Assembly (NCBI GenBank): GCA_010909165.1
Contig: VJWM01000106.1
Coordinates: 806,001-870,000, forward strand
Direction of reading: 5' to 3'
Origin: Anthoceros angustus
Taxonomy: Eukaryota > Streptophyta > Anthocerotopsida > Anthocerotales > Anthocerotaceae
DNA: 64,000 nt
Positions 1 through 11,253 of the stretch are shown here, one piece after another; position 1 is the first letter of the stretch; every line of letters starts with the position of its first letter. Made by a program: the position numbers and the translations under genes. Under the pieces are notes generated by a model. The model did no database searches, was not told the origin of the DNA, and saw nothing but the letters and a program-made list of their open reading frames with translations.

Positions 1-535
1 AGGCAGCAAGGGCAAGGGAAAGTGCACGGTTCGACGGAGATGTGACTGAGATCCAGCGTGGCCATATGATTGCCGTTGCATGTGAGGCGGATGACCAAAA
101 CAGGCCTTTTTGGGTTGCAGAGGTGGAGAACCTAGATTTCGACTGTGACGAACCGTACCTGGTCGTGCAATGGTGGGTTACGGAGAACAGTAATGCATTT
201 GAAGGCCGATATATACCCGAAGAGATTTTGCCACAATCAGTGGACAAGAATGCTCTACGTCAAAGGCGGAAGCGTCCGAAGCATCTCGATTGCCTTGTGG
301 TGGCGGAGACCTTTATTCTTTCATATGGGTTTGCCCTGACGCGAGAGAGCACGCTTTATGTGAGAACCCAAGAGCTCATAAAGACCAAGCTATTTGAACT
401 CCACCATATGCAAATCGGGAAGCTGGGAATAAGGACAACGGCTCAGCCCACCACCTTGAGGCGCGAGGAGAAACGTTTCACCACACACCATGGTCATCGA
501 ATGAAGGTCCAAGCCCGTCCAAAGCAAGACCATGT
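1..535 (+). repeat. Direct repeat, copy 1 of the element tail
   Basis: This segment matches 2257-2768 almost base for base, starting at a GGCAAGGGAAAGTGCAC stretch and running through the 177-codon ORF at 42-575 (MTEIQRGH...). The two copies differ by substitutions and many 1-4 bp indels, so the reading frames diverge near their ends. Copy 1 continues into the N-terminal part of the element, copy 2 into unrelated sequence, as expected for a tandem or partial duplication of the element. Confidence 0.8.
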
Positions 536-831
536 GCTAGAATGCATTGCTTGGATGGACCAATTTTTAAGATAATGCGGCGCATGCCAAATGTTGCGGT
601 GTTCAACCTGCCTGACTCCTATACGAAGGGCGAGATCTTCCAAGACTACAAACGGGAGGTGGCACGGGCAGGGATGTCAAACGTATCTCACTCTCATTTT
701 TGCGCATTATGGAAGATGCACTTCCCAAATGTCAAGATCCCCAAGTGCAGCCGCTTTTCCAAATGTGTACAGTGTGAAACTATCAAGACGGCCATTCAGA
801 TTACGACAGATCGACGAGACCAAGGTAGGTC

Positions 832-1060
832 CAAGTGCGCGCGCAAGTGCGCGCGCAAGTGCGCGCGCAAGTGCGCGCGCAAGTGCGCGCGCAAGTGCGC
901 GCGCGCGCAAGTGCGCGCGCAAGTGCGCGCGCAAGTGCGCGCGCAAGTGCGCGCGCAAGTGCGGCGCGCGCAAGTGCGCGCGCAAGTGCGGCGCGCGCAA
1001 GTGCGCGCGCAAGTGCGCGCGCAAGTGCGCGCGCAAGTGCGCGCGCAAGTGCGCGCGCGC
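832..1060. repeat. GC-rich 12-bp minisatellite, about 19 units
   Basis: Tandem copies of CAAGTGCGCGCG, with two kinds of variant (an extra GCGC and an extra GGC). Each unit holds a 10-nt run of alternating pyrimidine and purine (GTGCGCGCGC), a sequence type that favours Z-DNA. Because 12 is divisible by 3, the array is open in several frames and gives artificial ORFs (CARK and ARAS repeats); I do not regard these as proteins. It is flanked by a donor-like AAG/GTAGGT at 825 and an acceptor-like CTCCTTGCAG ending at 1070, so it may lie inside an intron of the decayed element. Confidence 0.9.
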
Positions 1061-2256
1061 CTCCTTGCAGTGGAGCCCTATCTGCACTTATTCTCCGCTA
1101 TGCAATATCTGAATCTCACATCTTCATGGTTTCTTTGGCGTAACGCTTTGAGAGCGAATCTGCGGTCACGAGTTCGCTTAAAACAAGAGCGATCAAGCTA
1201 AGCATCGGCTGAAGTCGCGGACAACCCAAATATATTGGAATTGCTATAGATGGTATGGACGAGCAAGACCGAGCTCCGCACTTCAGGGGCCTCCAAAAGA
1301 TTTCGCCGATGGGTTAATTCGTGTTCATGTTGTTGGTTGTTTGGTATACAATAATGTGATGAAGACGAAGGTGTATGTCAACTATCCGAACATCCGCAAT
1401 GATGCCAACCTGACGATACATATTATTCAAGATATTATACTCAACTATGACGGTGTCTTGCCAAAGACCTTTACCTTCAATTGGACAACACCGCGAGAGA
1501 ACAAGAATATGCCGTTGTTTGCATATCCGAGTATGTTGGTGAAGAAGCGGGTATTCGAGAAGGTTAAAGTTGGATTCCTTCTTGTCGGGCACACCCATGA
1601 TTGATGGATCAAATGTTCTCTTGTTTTTCAAAAGTCTAAGACATAAGAAGGCAATGTCGCTACCAACTCGATGACGCTTATTGAACAAGCGTATACCCCA
1701 AATCCAGTGAAAGTGATTACCGGTGTTATGGATTCAAGGTATGTATGGCCTTGGTATGGGCAAAAGGGGGCACGGATGCTTGGACGCTTGAACAACCATA
1801 GTTATCAACATCAATTTAAAATCACGAGGAAGAACGCAGCGGGGCCATGGTTGTAGTGCCGCGGCAAATATTTATCAACCACACCTCACGGGAACCCGAC
1901 GAGGGACTTGAGTTTCTTCGCCTCATCCCGAAACCCCATCTGGGGCACCTCTGTGCACTACAAGTACATGGGAAAGCTCCATCCCAACCCTCATAGATCA
2001 TTGGATGGCATCGGAAGGCACTCAAGAGCCGATGCAAGTACCTTACCAAAGGCCGACAAGATATGGTGGAACGGCTTTTGGGAGTCACAAGCGCGATGCA
2101 CAAAATCTCCGTGCCGACTATGAGCTAGAGATACCATGGCGGTACAATCGGGTAGAGGCGAGCGAAATAGCGATACCATCCTTGTGCGGATGTTCGGCTT
2201 CTCGGGTCCGAGCAAGGAACGAGGGCCAAGGCAAATGTACCTTGGTAATTATATCC

Positions 2257-2768
2257 GGCGGCAAGGGCAAGGGAAAGTGCACTTCGACGGAGATGTGATC
2301 GAGATCCAGTGGCCATATGATTGCCGTTGCATGTGAGGCGGATGACCAAAACAGGCCTTTTTGGGTTGCAGAGGTGGAGAACCTAGATTTCGACTGTGAC
2401 GAACCGTACCTGGTCGTGCAATGGTGGGTTACGGAGAACAGCAATGCATTTGAAGGCCGTTATATACCCGAAGAGATTTTGCCACCGAACTGTGCGGACA
2501 AGAATGCTCTACGTCAAAGGCGGAAGCGTCCGAAGCATCTCGATTGCCTTGTGCTGGCGGAGACCTTTATTCTTTCATATGGGTTTGCCCTGACGCGAGA
2601 GAGCACGCTTTATGTGAGAACCCAAGAGCTCATAAAGACCAAGCTATTTGAACTCCACCATATGCAAATCGCGGAAGCTGGAATAAGGACAACGGCCCAC
2701 CACCTTGAGGCGAGGAGAAACGTTTCACCACACACCATGGTCAATGATATTAAAACCCAAGACCATGT
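2257..2768 (+). repeat. Direct repeat, copy 2 of the element tail
   Basis: Second copy of the 1-535 sequence. It encodes the same FWVAEVE ... VVQWW ... RRKRPKHLDC tail in one open frame (2317-2874, 185 codons). After about 2768 the sequence leaves the repeat. Confidence 0.8.
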
Positions 2769-2874
2769 TCGAGTTGAGGATGATCCGCTAGTCCATGCCG
2801 CCAAAGCATTAGTTCGGACCAATTGCGACGGACACGCGGACGAGGTAATGGAGATCCTAACTGCGGGTTTTTGA

Positions 2875-4140
2875 AGGCATGTTTGAAGATAGCTCCCAAC
2901 CAGCGTCCGACGGACGAAGGAAAAACGGGCAGCGTAATGACCATGTTTGTCCTCTCAGAATTGCGATCCCTCATGGTAGATGGAAGAGATGATCTTCCGC
3001 ACACCATTGAGTATCACCTACATTGGAATAATAGCGATTTTGCATTGCGCTTGATTTGCAAACTTCATCTGTCCAATAATTTCATATTGTTAATCATTTT
3101 GGATACGGACCAATTTATAATTACATGCATCATGAGCGTTAGTGCTGTGCCAGCGCGCACTCATATCCGGATGCAAGCCGAGCAAACCCCACGCTCGATG
3201 ACATGAAGACATGCTAAAAACCTAGCAAAACACATATTTAATTTCATTCACACCTCCTTAAATGGCTCTTTCACCTTTGGAGGAGTGCAGTGGGGCCAAA
3301 ACATGCGAGCAGGGCACCACAGGAAGACATCAACATATTCCAAGTCAAGTGCACATCTTGAAAACCAGAAAACATCCATGGGCATTTTTGCCTAAAAAAA
3401 GACGGACTTTTTGCCTAAACCCCTTATTACCGGAGAAACCCCTTTCTACCCAGACGCTGTTTGTTGTGTTACTGATTTTGATTAGGGAAGATCACCATAT
3501 GTGAAAGTATGTATGTAAAGAGTGGGTTGCCGCATACCATGCAAGCACCTAAGTAAAAGAGACATGTGGGGGACTGCGAAGCGATTAGATTCTTAGTGCA
3601 AGCCCTCAGAGTACACACAATAGGAGGTTCGTATCTAACCCCTGGCTATGCAATCTATGTGAACCCTCGTTTCAATAGTTCACAATTCAAGCCTTCACAA
3701 TTCAGGTTTTGCCTTCATAGGTGACGTTGAGAGGTCCCACGCATGTGGGAATAATGGGTGGCTATGAATTAGCTCACTAGGATTGCGTGTACTTGAAATT
3801 GGCATCAAGATGTCGGGTCAGATCGTGCGGGTGAAGGCGGTCAGCATTGCTACTGCATAGGCCTGCGCCTAGGCAGACCAAAGCGGCACAGTTTTTCCAA
3901 CTTGGAAACTATATGTGCTGAGAGGCGCCTGATTGCTACAAAGGCAGCGCTCCATGGCGGCTCAAATTTCTAAAAACTATTGGGGTGGAGTGTGAGGGAC
4001 GGCGTTGTGAGTTTGTGAGGATAGACTCAATGGGAGTCTGTCGATCGTGAGGTGTGTAGGTTAACATTGAAGGACTGAACTGTGGTAGCATGGACTGTCT
4101 TGAGTAGGCCGTAGATGGTCGTCGCAGGTTCTCGCAGGTT
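2875..4140. other. Intergenic, no gene recognised
   Basis: Only short ORFs with no recognisable family. No RNA gene, terminal repeat or tandem array was noticed. Confidence 0.5.
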
Positions 4141-4249
4141 CCTGGCTTTTGGCTCGACCTTTTGCACCCAGGCCTTTTGATTCACAACGGCTTCTTTTTC
4201 TACCACGATGCAGTTCCACATGGGCTCGGTCCAACCTCTGGGCCTGTTC

Positions 4250-4890
4250 TCTCACAACCTGTAGGTGTCGAGCCCTTTTGGACAACTTTGGGACCCACTT
4301 AGCTCGCTGTCCAATTTGTGGGCAGCGCATTGCCACACACGACGCTATCCGAGACGTAATGTTCTCCATTGCCAGTGAGAGCGGATTCTTTCCTTTCAAG
4401 GAGTGCCCATGTACTTTGTCTAATGGCATTTCTTTCTAGGATGACCTATTTCTGACCCGGGAGGACCAGGTCGTTGTTGCAAATGTTGTTGTAATAGACC
4501 CTACTCGGAACATCGTCTGCGAACATGTCATCATCAACTCTCCAGGTTGGGCGGCGTAGGGATGCGCTACGGCCAAGGTTCAAAAGTACACCCTCATGCA
4601 GGACAGCCATGCTTTCATTCTCCTTGCTATTGAGACTCACGGGGGCATGGGCAAGGAATTCTTGAGGTTTATCAAGGCTTGTGCTAAAGCATACCACATC
4701 TACAAGAACGCAGTAGCTCTCCCTCTGTCCTATGTGGTGGCTTCTTCCGGCAACGAGAATCCATGATTCTGCAGAGGATGTTGGCAAACGGAAATTTCAG
4801 GACGGCTTTGCACGCTGGGGACTTAACATCTTCAGCTCCAGTGGTAAGTAGACCCTTCCTCAATCGAGATGACATCTTGGAAGCAGTAGG
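4250..4890 (+). pseudogene. LINE-like reverse-transcriptase 3' end, fragment 1
   Basis: Broken coding sequence resembling the C-terminal end of plant LINE-type ORF2 proteins. A zinc-knuckle-like CPICG followed by THDAIRD lies at about 4295-4360, then VVVIDPTRN (about 4470-4500), AFILLAIETHGGMGKEF (about 4612-4662) and SSAPVVSRPFLNRDDI (about 4828-4877). Stops and frame changes separate these pieces. The last two blocks recur at 16.0-16.2 kb and, on the other strand, at 56.3-56.5 kb, so they belong to one repeated element. The upstream RT core is absent, as expected for 5'-truncated retroposition. The class assignment rests on motif memory. Confidence 0.55.
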
Positions 4891-5130
4891 TAGCTTCAAG
4901 GTGGACAAGCGGGGGGCTAGTCCCCCTTGGCCTGGGGGCCTTTAGAGGGTTGTTCCCCATCGCCCCAATGCAACTTCAAGGTGGACAAGCGGGGGGCTAG
5001 TCCCCCTTGGCCTGGGGGCCTTTAGAGGGTTGTTCCCCATCGCCCCAATGCAACTTCAAGGTGGACAAGCGGGGGGCTAGTCCCCCTGGCATGGGGCCCT
5101 TTAGAGGGTGGTTCCCCATCGCCCTCGGGG
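4891..5130. repeat. 80-bp tandem repeat, 3 copies, in LINE-like tail
   Basis: Three units begin at 4891, 4971 and 5051 with (C)AACTTCAAGGTGGACAAGC, each ending CCCCATCGCCCCAAT or a variant. The third unit has small changes. The array starts inside the last conserved codons of the LINE-like fragment, so it appears to be the element's 3' tail. Each unit also holds a short G-run/C-run palindrome (GGGGGGCTAGTCCCCC). Confidence 0.9.
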
Positions 5131-5159
5131 CCCTCTAGAGGGTTGTTCCCCTCGCTCCT

Positions 5160-7584
5160 CTGCAGCTGGGACTTCCCATGTCTACATATTTACCAAGTCT
5201 CTAAGTTCTCATTTAAAATTTGAAATATTATTTTAAATATAATTTAAAAATCAAACTATTCGACACGCCCAATACCGCAGCTCCCTACGATATTCAATGA
5301 TTCAATGCCTGCAATATACTTCCGTTCAACGTACTGCCCTAAAAACGTTCACGCGCCCGGTCAAGGCCCTTTCGAAATGGAGCGAACGCAGCTCGAAGTT
5401 GAAATGTCACTTCGGCTTTTATGTGGCCCTCCATCTGTTGCACCCAAAACCCCCCTACAACCGGTTCTACATGTCGCTACTTCCTTACTAAATGCGGGCC
5501 TTGGGAAATTGCAGCCTAGAGCCTAGAGGAATTTCCTTGCCAGGTCTCGGACTCTCTAGTCGAAGAACGCCGAAGTGATCCGAGATCCTAGCACGTACAA
5601 AGGATTCAGCAAAATCGGCTCCGCACCGCATTCAGGCGTGCCGTCCGTTAGAAGTTCAAGAATAGAAGGATCGAACATCCACCAAGACGCTCATGGACAA
5701 CGCCAATCACCCATGCAGCCCACCTTGGTGTAGAGTTCATGAACCTCCTGGACGGCACTCTTGATGCCGTGTACATTCCGCGCGTCGTGAATCAGCATCA
5801 ACCTCGTACATATGTGCCAGGAGTCAAGGCTGAACTTCAAGACAGGCACACTTAGACAATTCTGGGTGGTAACTACTAATGAGGTCGATGCAAGACTTGG
5901 ATGTGACCAGCGGAGACGTAAACCCACACACGTAGGTCGTTGAATTTGTCAACCACTTTCAGGAACCCATGATACACCATGGTGCTCAGAAGGGTGTGAT
6001 CACTGACTCTGCAACCTGCCACACTGCTGGGATCGCACGCACTCACATGGCGTTGTTAGTCCAGACAAGGCCAAATGGGAAAAAAAAACTGGTGAAGATG
6101 CATTCCCTCGCCTTTCTACACATTCACAGGAGGCTGGATCATGTAAGCTGCCATCCGGCCTCCGAGCTGACCCACATCCACCACAGCCCGCAAGTACAAA
6201 CCCTAGAATGCCCTGACACTGCACCTTAGGTGCAGTGCCCAGTTGGCTCTCGTGAATGGAGCAATCGTTACGCGCCACAATCACAAAGCATGCCGTGCTG
6301 CCCACCTGCTTCTGCCCCCCGGTACGCAGCGCAAGCACGTACACTGCCACACATGAGGTTTCAGACACCTCCCTGCAAATGGAACGATGGCCTGGAGGTC
6401 CAAGCTGCCCCAGGTGCTTCAGCAGATACGCGTCCACCTCTGCCAGACCTCGGTTTCTAGCGATGAAGCCAGGGAGTCTGTGGTAAGCAATCACTGAGGA
6501 GCCGGGATTTGCACGGCCAGGACGGCCATCGGATTGTGCTCAACCTGGGGAAGCTGGCAGGGACGAGCAGTTAGGGACAAGGGGTTCATGAGATTACCAG
6601 GCCTCGTACACCTCTGTTGGCGAGGCCATTTTGCCTCTCTAGGTGGATGGACAAAATTCCAACCACAGTTAAAGAGAACGATTGTCATGGTTGGAGTGTG
6701 GGTGCGATTGTACATCACTAGTAGCAAAGGTTGCAAGCGGAACTTGCAACACAGGCTTTGGGAAAACCTGAGAATTGGTGCACAGCTGAATGGTGTACAG
6801 GAAGTCTACCTTACGTTTCGTTTGCTGGGGGACTGATAAGTCGTTGACACTGAGCCAAATTTTCACCTCGTGAGCATTTCCCTGATAATTCTCAACAAAC
6901 CAAGGCAATCAGCAGTAGACACGAGAGTAAAGAAACGACAAGCAAGTCGAAGCTGCAGAGGCGAATCACGCAAGTCTGTGGATGGCGTGACTGGCAAGAT
7001 GTAGTTGGAAGGGCCCTGTTGTACCTATTACTCGTGAAGGAAAGAGTAGCCTATGACAGATCATAGGTCCTTCATATGTGACTCCCGTAGGAACTTCGCC
7101 CGGAATGCGATCATTTGCTGGCATGCCTTGTATACTAGCCCAGCGAGAGAGCTCCCTGCAAGAGTTTCCAAGAGCAAGGTTAAATTCTGGACGACGTTGG
7201 TTGACATGAGGTTTGGTCTAAAAATCTCTAGTACCGCAGGAAGACGTCATGACCTACACTTTGGACATTCAAGCGCCCTAGAATCATATACCATGTCCAA
7301 TGAATATCCACCTGCCATGTGAAAAAATTAACGGATAATCGTCAAGACAGTAGTGACAGGCTTGGCATGTACGCATGTACCAGGGAGACAGAAAAGACCT
7401 GAAGATGAGTTCTCAAGTAATGGGAACACCAGCATACAGGTGAGCTGCATCTGAGCCAAGTTGAAGGATTTTTCTAGTGATGGGCCAAGTCGAAGATTAC
7501 CAGAGATGCGGGCTCACAAAAGGACGCCCTTCCTTTTGCACTGGAGTCCTTTCCAAGATAATGTGCGTGAAGATAATTTCCGTG
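5160..7584. other. Intergenic, no gene recognised
   Basis: Starts with an AT-rich 60-bp stretch at about 5205-5265. ORFs of 60-160 codons on both strands overlap each other and match nothing I recognise. The last few hundred bases probably include the 3' UTR of the minus-strand PPR gene that ends at 7585. Confidence 0.5.
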
Positions 7585-10344
7585 TTATAGATGCCCTGCC
7601 TTTTTCAGCTCCAAGCCTACTTTTTCCAAGACCTCATACAGTTCTCTGTTCTGCGGGTGCTTGCCATCTCCCACCAGAAAGGAATGTGCTTCCTCCTCAT
7701 GCTGAATCCAGCTCCTACCAGGTTCTTTCAAGACGCATTCCTTGTCTCTCAACTTCCCCACCTCCCTTGCAGCATCCGAAAGGCCAGCATCGAAATAAAT
7801 GTGAGCCATCATTGCATATGCAGCAGCATGCTTTGGCTGCAGATACAAAGCGTAACCAAATGCCCGTTCAGCCAGTACTACATTACCGTGTTTGCGACAG
7901 GCAGCCAACACAGTCAACCATATGGCCAAGTTGGGTTCCATTGGAATTGTTGACAGCAATTGCTCCAACCTTGTGAAGCATCCTGCTCGTCCAAGGAGAT
8001 CAACCACACTGACATAATGCTCGACCTCTGGAGTCAGACCATAATCTCTGCTCATAGATTCGAACAACTCAATACCAGTATTCACTTGACCAGCATGACT
8101 GCATGCAGAGATAAGTGACAGGAATGTCACCTTCGTCGGATTAAGACCAGCCAACTGCATCTTCTTGTAACATTCCAGGGCCTGTTGCCAGCATCCATGC
8201 TGAGCATAAACGGCTATCATGGTATTCCACGTCACAACATCTCTTGTGACTAGGTTGTCAAAGAGCCAACGAGCATCATCTAGGCTGCCACATTTTGCAT
8301 ACATGTCAACTAGGCAGTTGCCAATTACCATGTCAGCTTCCAATCCCCTTTCCCGAATTTGAGCATGAAGCTCCTTCCCGTGATGCAGGGCTGCAATGCT
8401 TGCACATGCCTTGAGGAGGCAGACGAATGTGACGTGATCACTTGGAGTGATCCCCTCTTGCTGCATACTTGAATAGAGAGCCAGGGCCTCTTGCCCAAGC
8501 CCATGCTGAGCGTATCCAGCAAGCATGGCATTCCACATTACTGCGTCTTTCAAGGCCACACTGTCAAAAAACCTGCGGGCATCAATTAAGCTCCCACACT
8601 TTGCATACATGTCCACCAGGCAGCTGCCAATGACAAGGTCAGATTCTAATCCTCTTTGCCGGATCTGGAGATGCAGTTCCTTTCCCTGATTCAGGGCTGC
8701 AATGCTGGCACACGCTTTCAGGAGGCTCACAAAAGTAAAACCATCGGCAGAAGTGATGCCCTCCTGTGACATACTCGCGTAAAGGGCCAGGGCTTCTTGC
8801 CCATGCCCATGCTGAACATATCCTGCTAGCATGACGTTCCACGTCACCACATCTCGGGTGCACAAATTGTCAAACACGCTGCGGGCATCAGCTAGGCTCC
8901 CACATTTAGAATACATGTCTACCAGGCAGTTGCCAATGACCAGGTCAGATTCCAGTCCTCTTTCTCTGATTTGACAATGAACACGCTTTCCTTCGTGTAG
9001 TGCTGCAATGCTGGCACAAGCTTTCAGCAGGCATACGAATGTGACTTGATCAGCCACACTGAGGCCTTCCTGTTGCATAAGAGAATAAACTGTAAGAGCT
9101 TCTTGCCCAAGTCCATGGTGAGCATATCCGGCAAGCATAGCAGTCCAGGTCACCACATCTCTATTGGACATATTGTCAAACACCCTGCGGGCCTCATCCA
9201 AGCTCCCACATTTTGCATACATGTCCACCAGGCAGTTGCCAATGGCCTGGACAGATTCCAGGCCACATTCCTTTAGCCGTGAATGGAGCTGTTTCCCCTG
9301 TTGTAGAGCAGAACTGCTAGCACAAGCCTTGAGGAGGCACACATAAGTGATCTGATCAGCTGAAATGCCCTCATGTTGCATGCTTGCATAGAGGTCAAGG
9401 GTTTCTTGTCCATGCCCCTGCTGGGCATATCCTGCCAACATAGCATTCCATGCAACCACATCTCTTGTGGCCAAACTGTCAAACACCTCCCGAGCATTAC
9501 CCAAGCTTCCGCACTTTGCATACATGTCTACCAGGCAGCTGCCTACAAAAACATTGGGCACAACAGAGCACCTCATCAAAACATCAGCATGGACCTGCCT
9601 GCCTGATTGTAGATCTCCCGCACTGGCACATGCCTTAAGGACAGCCACGAACACATGGTTGTCTGGCACAACAGTCAACTCTCGCATCTGACAATACAAT
9701 CTTATCGCTTGCCTAGGCTGCCCATGTTCAGCATGAGCCAAGATAATGCAAGACCACGAATAAGCATTTGGGTCAAACAGTCTGGTGAAGACCTGCAAGG
9801 CCTCCTGCAACCTCCCCTGCGAAGCGTACATTCGAATGATGTGATTGCCCAAAAACCTGTTCGCCTCGTACCCACTTCCAACAACAAGGGCATGCACTGC
9901 ATCGCCAACAAGCACATTCTTCGTCCTTACAAACCTCTGAAGGACTCCGAGATACAAGAGAGACGGGGGAACATACGACCCTCGCCGTACCAGGAGATGC
10001 AACAGCTCAGCAGCCTCATCACATAGTTCATCGGCCCCTCCAAATTGTACCACCCTGGACAACCCTGATGCCACTGGTTCCCATCCCAGCTTTCCAGCCG
10101 CCCTGGCCGAGTCTGGACTCAATGGCTCCCACCCTTGTTTGGCAGATAGGTGACGCCCGACAAGACGTGTCGGACCCCTATTCCCGCATACGAAGAAGAC
10201 ACCTTGGGAACTCACCCCTACACCTGGGGGCTTAGAGCCGCTATCCGACTGCAGGAGTCGAGGGACCAAGAGTAGGCAGCGGGGGAGCCGGAGCGGACTG
10301 TGGATGTGCCCGAGCTTGTGGCATACGCTCATCGCATCAGCCAC
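7585..10344 (-). CDS. PPR protein A, PLS class, ends after E2 motif (919 aa)
   Basis: Intronless 919-codon gene for a pentatricopeptide repeat protein. After a basic, Ser-rich leader of about 110 residues, consistent with an organelle transit peptide, I count about 20 motifs in the L-S-P order of PLS proteins: L (xxFVCLLKACAS), S (GNCLVDMYAKCGSL) and P (VVTWNAMLAGYAQ). A P2-L2-S2 set (KVTFLSLISACSHAG, VVDLLGRAG) and E1 and E2 motifs (AIWLTVLAACRKHGN, AAYAMMAHIYFDAG) follow. The chain stops after a GDGKHPQ...ELKKAGHL segment, exactly where a DYW domain would begin. PLS-class E proteins are specificity factors for organelle RNA editing that borrow a deaminase in trans; that role here is inferred. 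The first Met is chosen because the frame opens there. The gene is divergent from the LHCII gene. Confidence 0.88.
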   Translation of the reverse strand: MADAMSVCHKLGHIHSPLRLPRCLLLVPRLLQSDSGSKPPGVGVSSQGVFFVCGNRGPTRLVGRHLSAKQGWEPLSPDSARAAGKLGWEPVASGLSRVVQFGGADELCDEAAELLHLLVRRGSYVPPSLLYLGVLQRFVRTKNVLVGDAVHALVVGSGYEANRFLGNHIIRMYASQGRLQEALQVFTRLFDPNAYSWSCIILAHAEHGQPRQAIRLYCQMRELTVVPDNHVFVAVLKACASAGDLQSGRQVHADVLMRCSVVPNVFVGSCLVDMYAKCGSLGNAREVFDSLATRDVVAWNAMLAGYAQQGHGQETLDLYASMQHEGISADQITYVCLLKACASSSALQQGKQLHSRLKECGLESVQAIGNCLVDMYAKCGSLDEARRVFDNMSNRDVVTWTAMLAGYAHHGLGQEALTVYSLMQQEGLSVADQVTFVCLLKACASIAALHEGKRVHCQIRERGLESDLVIGNCLVDMYSKCGSLADARSVFDNLCTRDVVTWNVMLAGYVQHGHGQEALALYASMSQEGITSADGFTFVSLLKACASIAALNQGKELHLQIRQRGLESDLVIGSCLVDMYAKCGSLIDARRFFDSVALKDAVMWNAMLAGYAQHGLGQEALALYSSMQQEGITPSDHVTFVCLLKACASIAALHHGKELHAQIRERGLEADMVIGNCLVDMYAKCGSLDDARWLFDNLVTRDVVTWNTMIAVYAQHGCWQQALECYKKMQLAGLNPTKVTFLSLISACSHAGQVNTGIELFESMSRDYGLTPEVEHYVSVVDLLGRAGCFTRLEQLLSTIPMEPNLAIWLTVLAACRKHGNVVLAERAFGYALYLQPKHAAAYAMMAHIYFDAGLSDAAREVGKLRDKECVLKEPGRSWIQHEEEAHSFLVGDGKHPQNRELYEVLEKVGLELKKAGHL

Positions 10345-11253
10345 ACCATGGATTCTTCGGCAGCATGGATGTCGACCCAGCTACTCTCCTAGCGAAGACG
10401 CCACCCACAAGCATAGCTCATTCTACCGAATCCGGTCGTTGTGGAGGCCGAGGCAACCTATCCCACTACTTGCCACACCGCTGATACAGAACCCGGTAGG
10501 GATCGAAAAGTGAATTCAACCGTTGTGTTCTTTCATTGGCAAGACCACGAAGGGCTGGGCCGAGCTCGGGCGTGATTCTCCAGGTTCTTGGGTGATGACG
10601 TTCTCACATCCTCCACATCTTCCAGCCAACCTCAGCAAGAGAAGAGGATTTGGCTGCCATTGCCGTGACGTCCTTCCTACAGCGCATGTGCCAAACGCCG
10701 TCCGAATTCCTAAAGTGTGTTTTGTGTATGGTATGTAAGCGGACAGGCTGTTGAACACATTTGTCCTCAACAAACAGATCTGACTTCACCAGGATGTATG
10801 AGATGTCTAGTTCCCTCGCTCAACAAATGACCGCTCTCACCACAGCCCAAAAGACTGAAGCAATGACAAATTTCCGCTCGTTCATCACAAAATTTCAATC
10901 TCCTGAAATTGCCCGCCAACCGCTCTGAAATTTCTGCAATCCGGTCCAATTCCTTCCGGCGTTGAATTCGGCGTCGTGATCGGGGTGCCCAAGGCGGAAA
11001 TCAAAATTTAGGAAGAAAGAAGAGATGGAGCAGCACGATGGACACGAGGAACGTCGTAACTGGGCGGCAGGGAAGGATTAGCTGCGGGGATCGTGTCATC
11101 CAGTCCAGCAAAGGCGCGCCTCAGCCTCATTCCTTCCCTCGAGCTATAAGAGCCTGCGACCAGCTCCGGGCTCCCTCAACTTCATCCCACGATCTGCTCG
11201 CTCTACACGAAGGCGCCTCTCCAAGCACCGGTACCTCCCACGCAGCAGCAGCC
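10345..11253. other. Divergent intergenic region, PPR A / LHCII
   Basis: Contains the 5' flanks of the minus-strand PPR gene and the plus-strand LHCII gene. No other gene is supported. The part near LHCII is GC-rich and holds a TATA-like box. Confidence 0.6.
11145..11150 (+). promoter_or_regulatory. Probable TATA box of the LHCII gene
   Basis: GCTATAAGAG lies 104-109 bp upstream of the chosen ATG at 11254. With a start site about 30 bp downstream this leaves a leader of roughly 75 nt, which is normal for Lhcb genes. The site and the start of transcription are predictions. Confidence 0.55.

Larger units (their letters stand above)
1..2874 (+). pseudogene. Decayed transposon-derived ORF (DUF7869-like)
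   Basis: A broken coding region in several frames that still shows, in the right order, the landmarks I associate with the DUF7869 family of repeat-derived proteins. These are a segment reading HFPNVKIP then FSKCVQC (about 714-775), IGIAIDGMD (about 1235-1265), ENKNMPLF (about 1498-1520), VGHTHD (about 1586-1603) and an acidic tail with FWVAEVE and VVQWW (2317-2480). Stops and frameshifts separate the pieces, for example after VGHTHD, where the next piece (IEQAYTPNP) is in a different frame. The tail is present twice (1-535 and 2257-2768), so the window may start inside a neighbouring copy. No terminal inverted repeats were found. The family is assigned from memory of motif order, not a search; the decay is directly visible. 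Confidence 0.55.

Noticed and set aside
542-1201. ORFs made of CARK, ARAS or VRAQ repeats
   Set aside because: They arise from a 12-bp repeat that is open in several frames on both strands.
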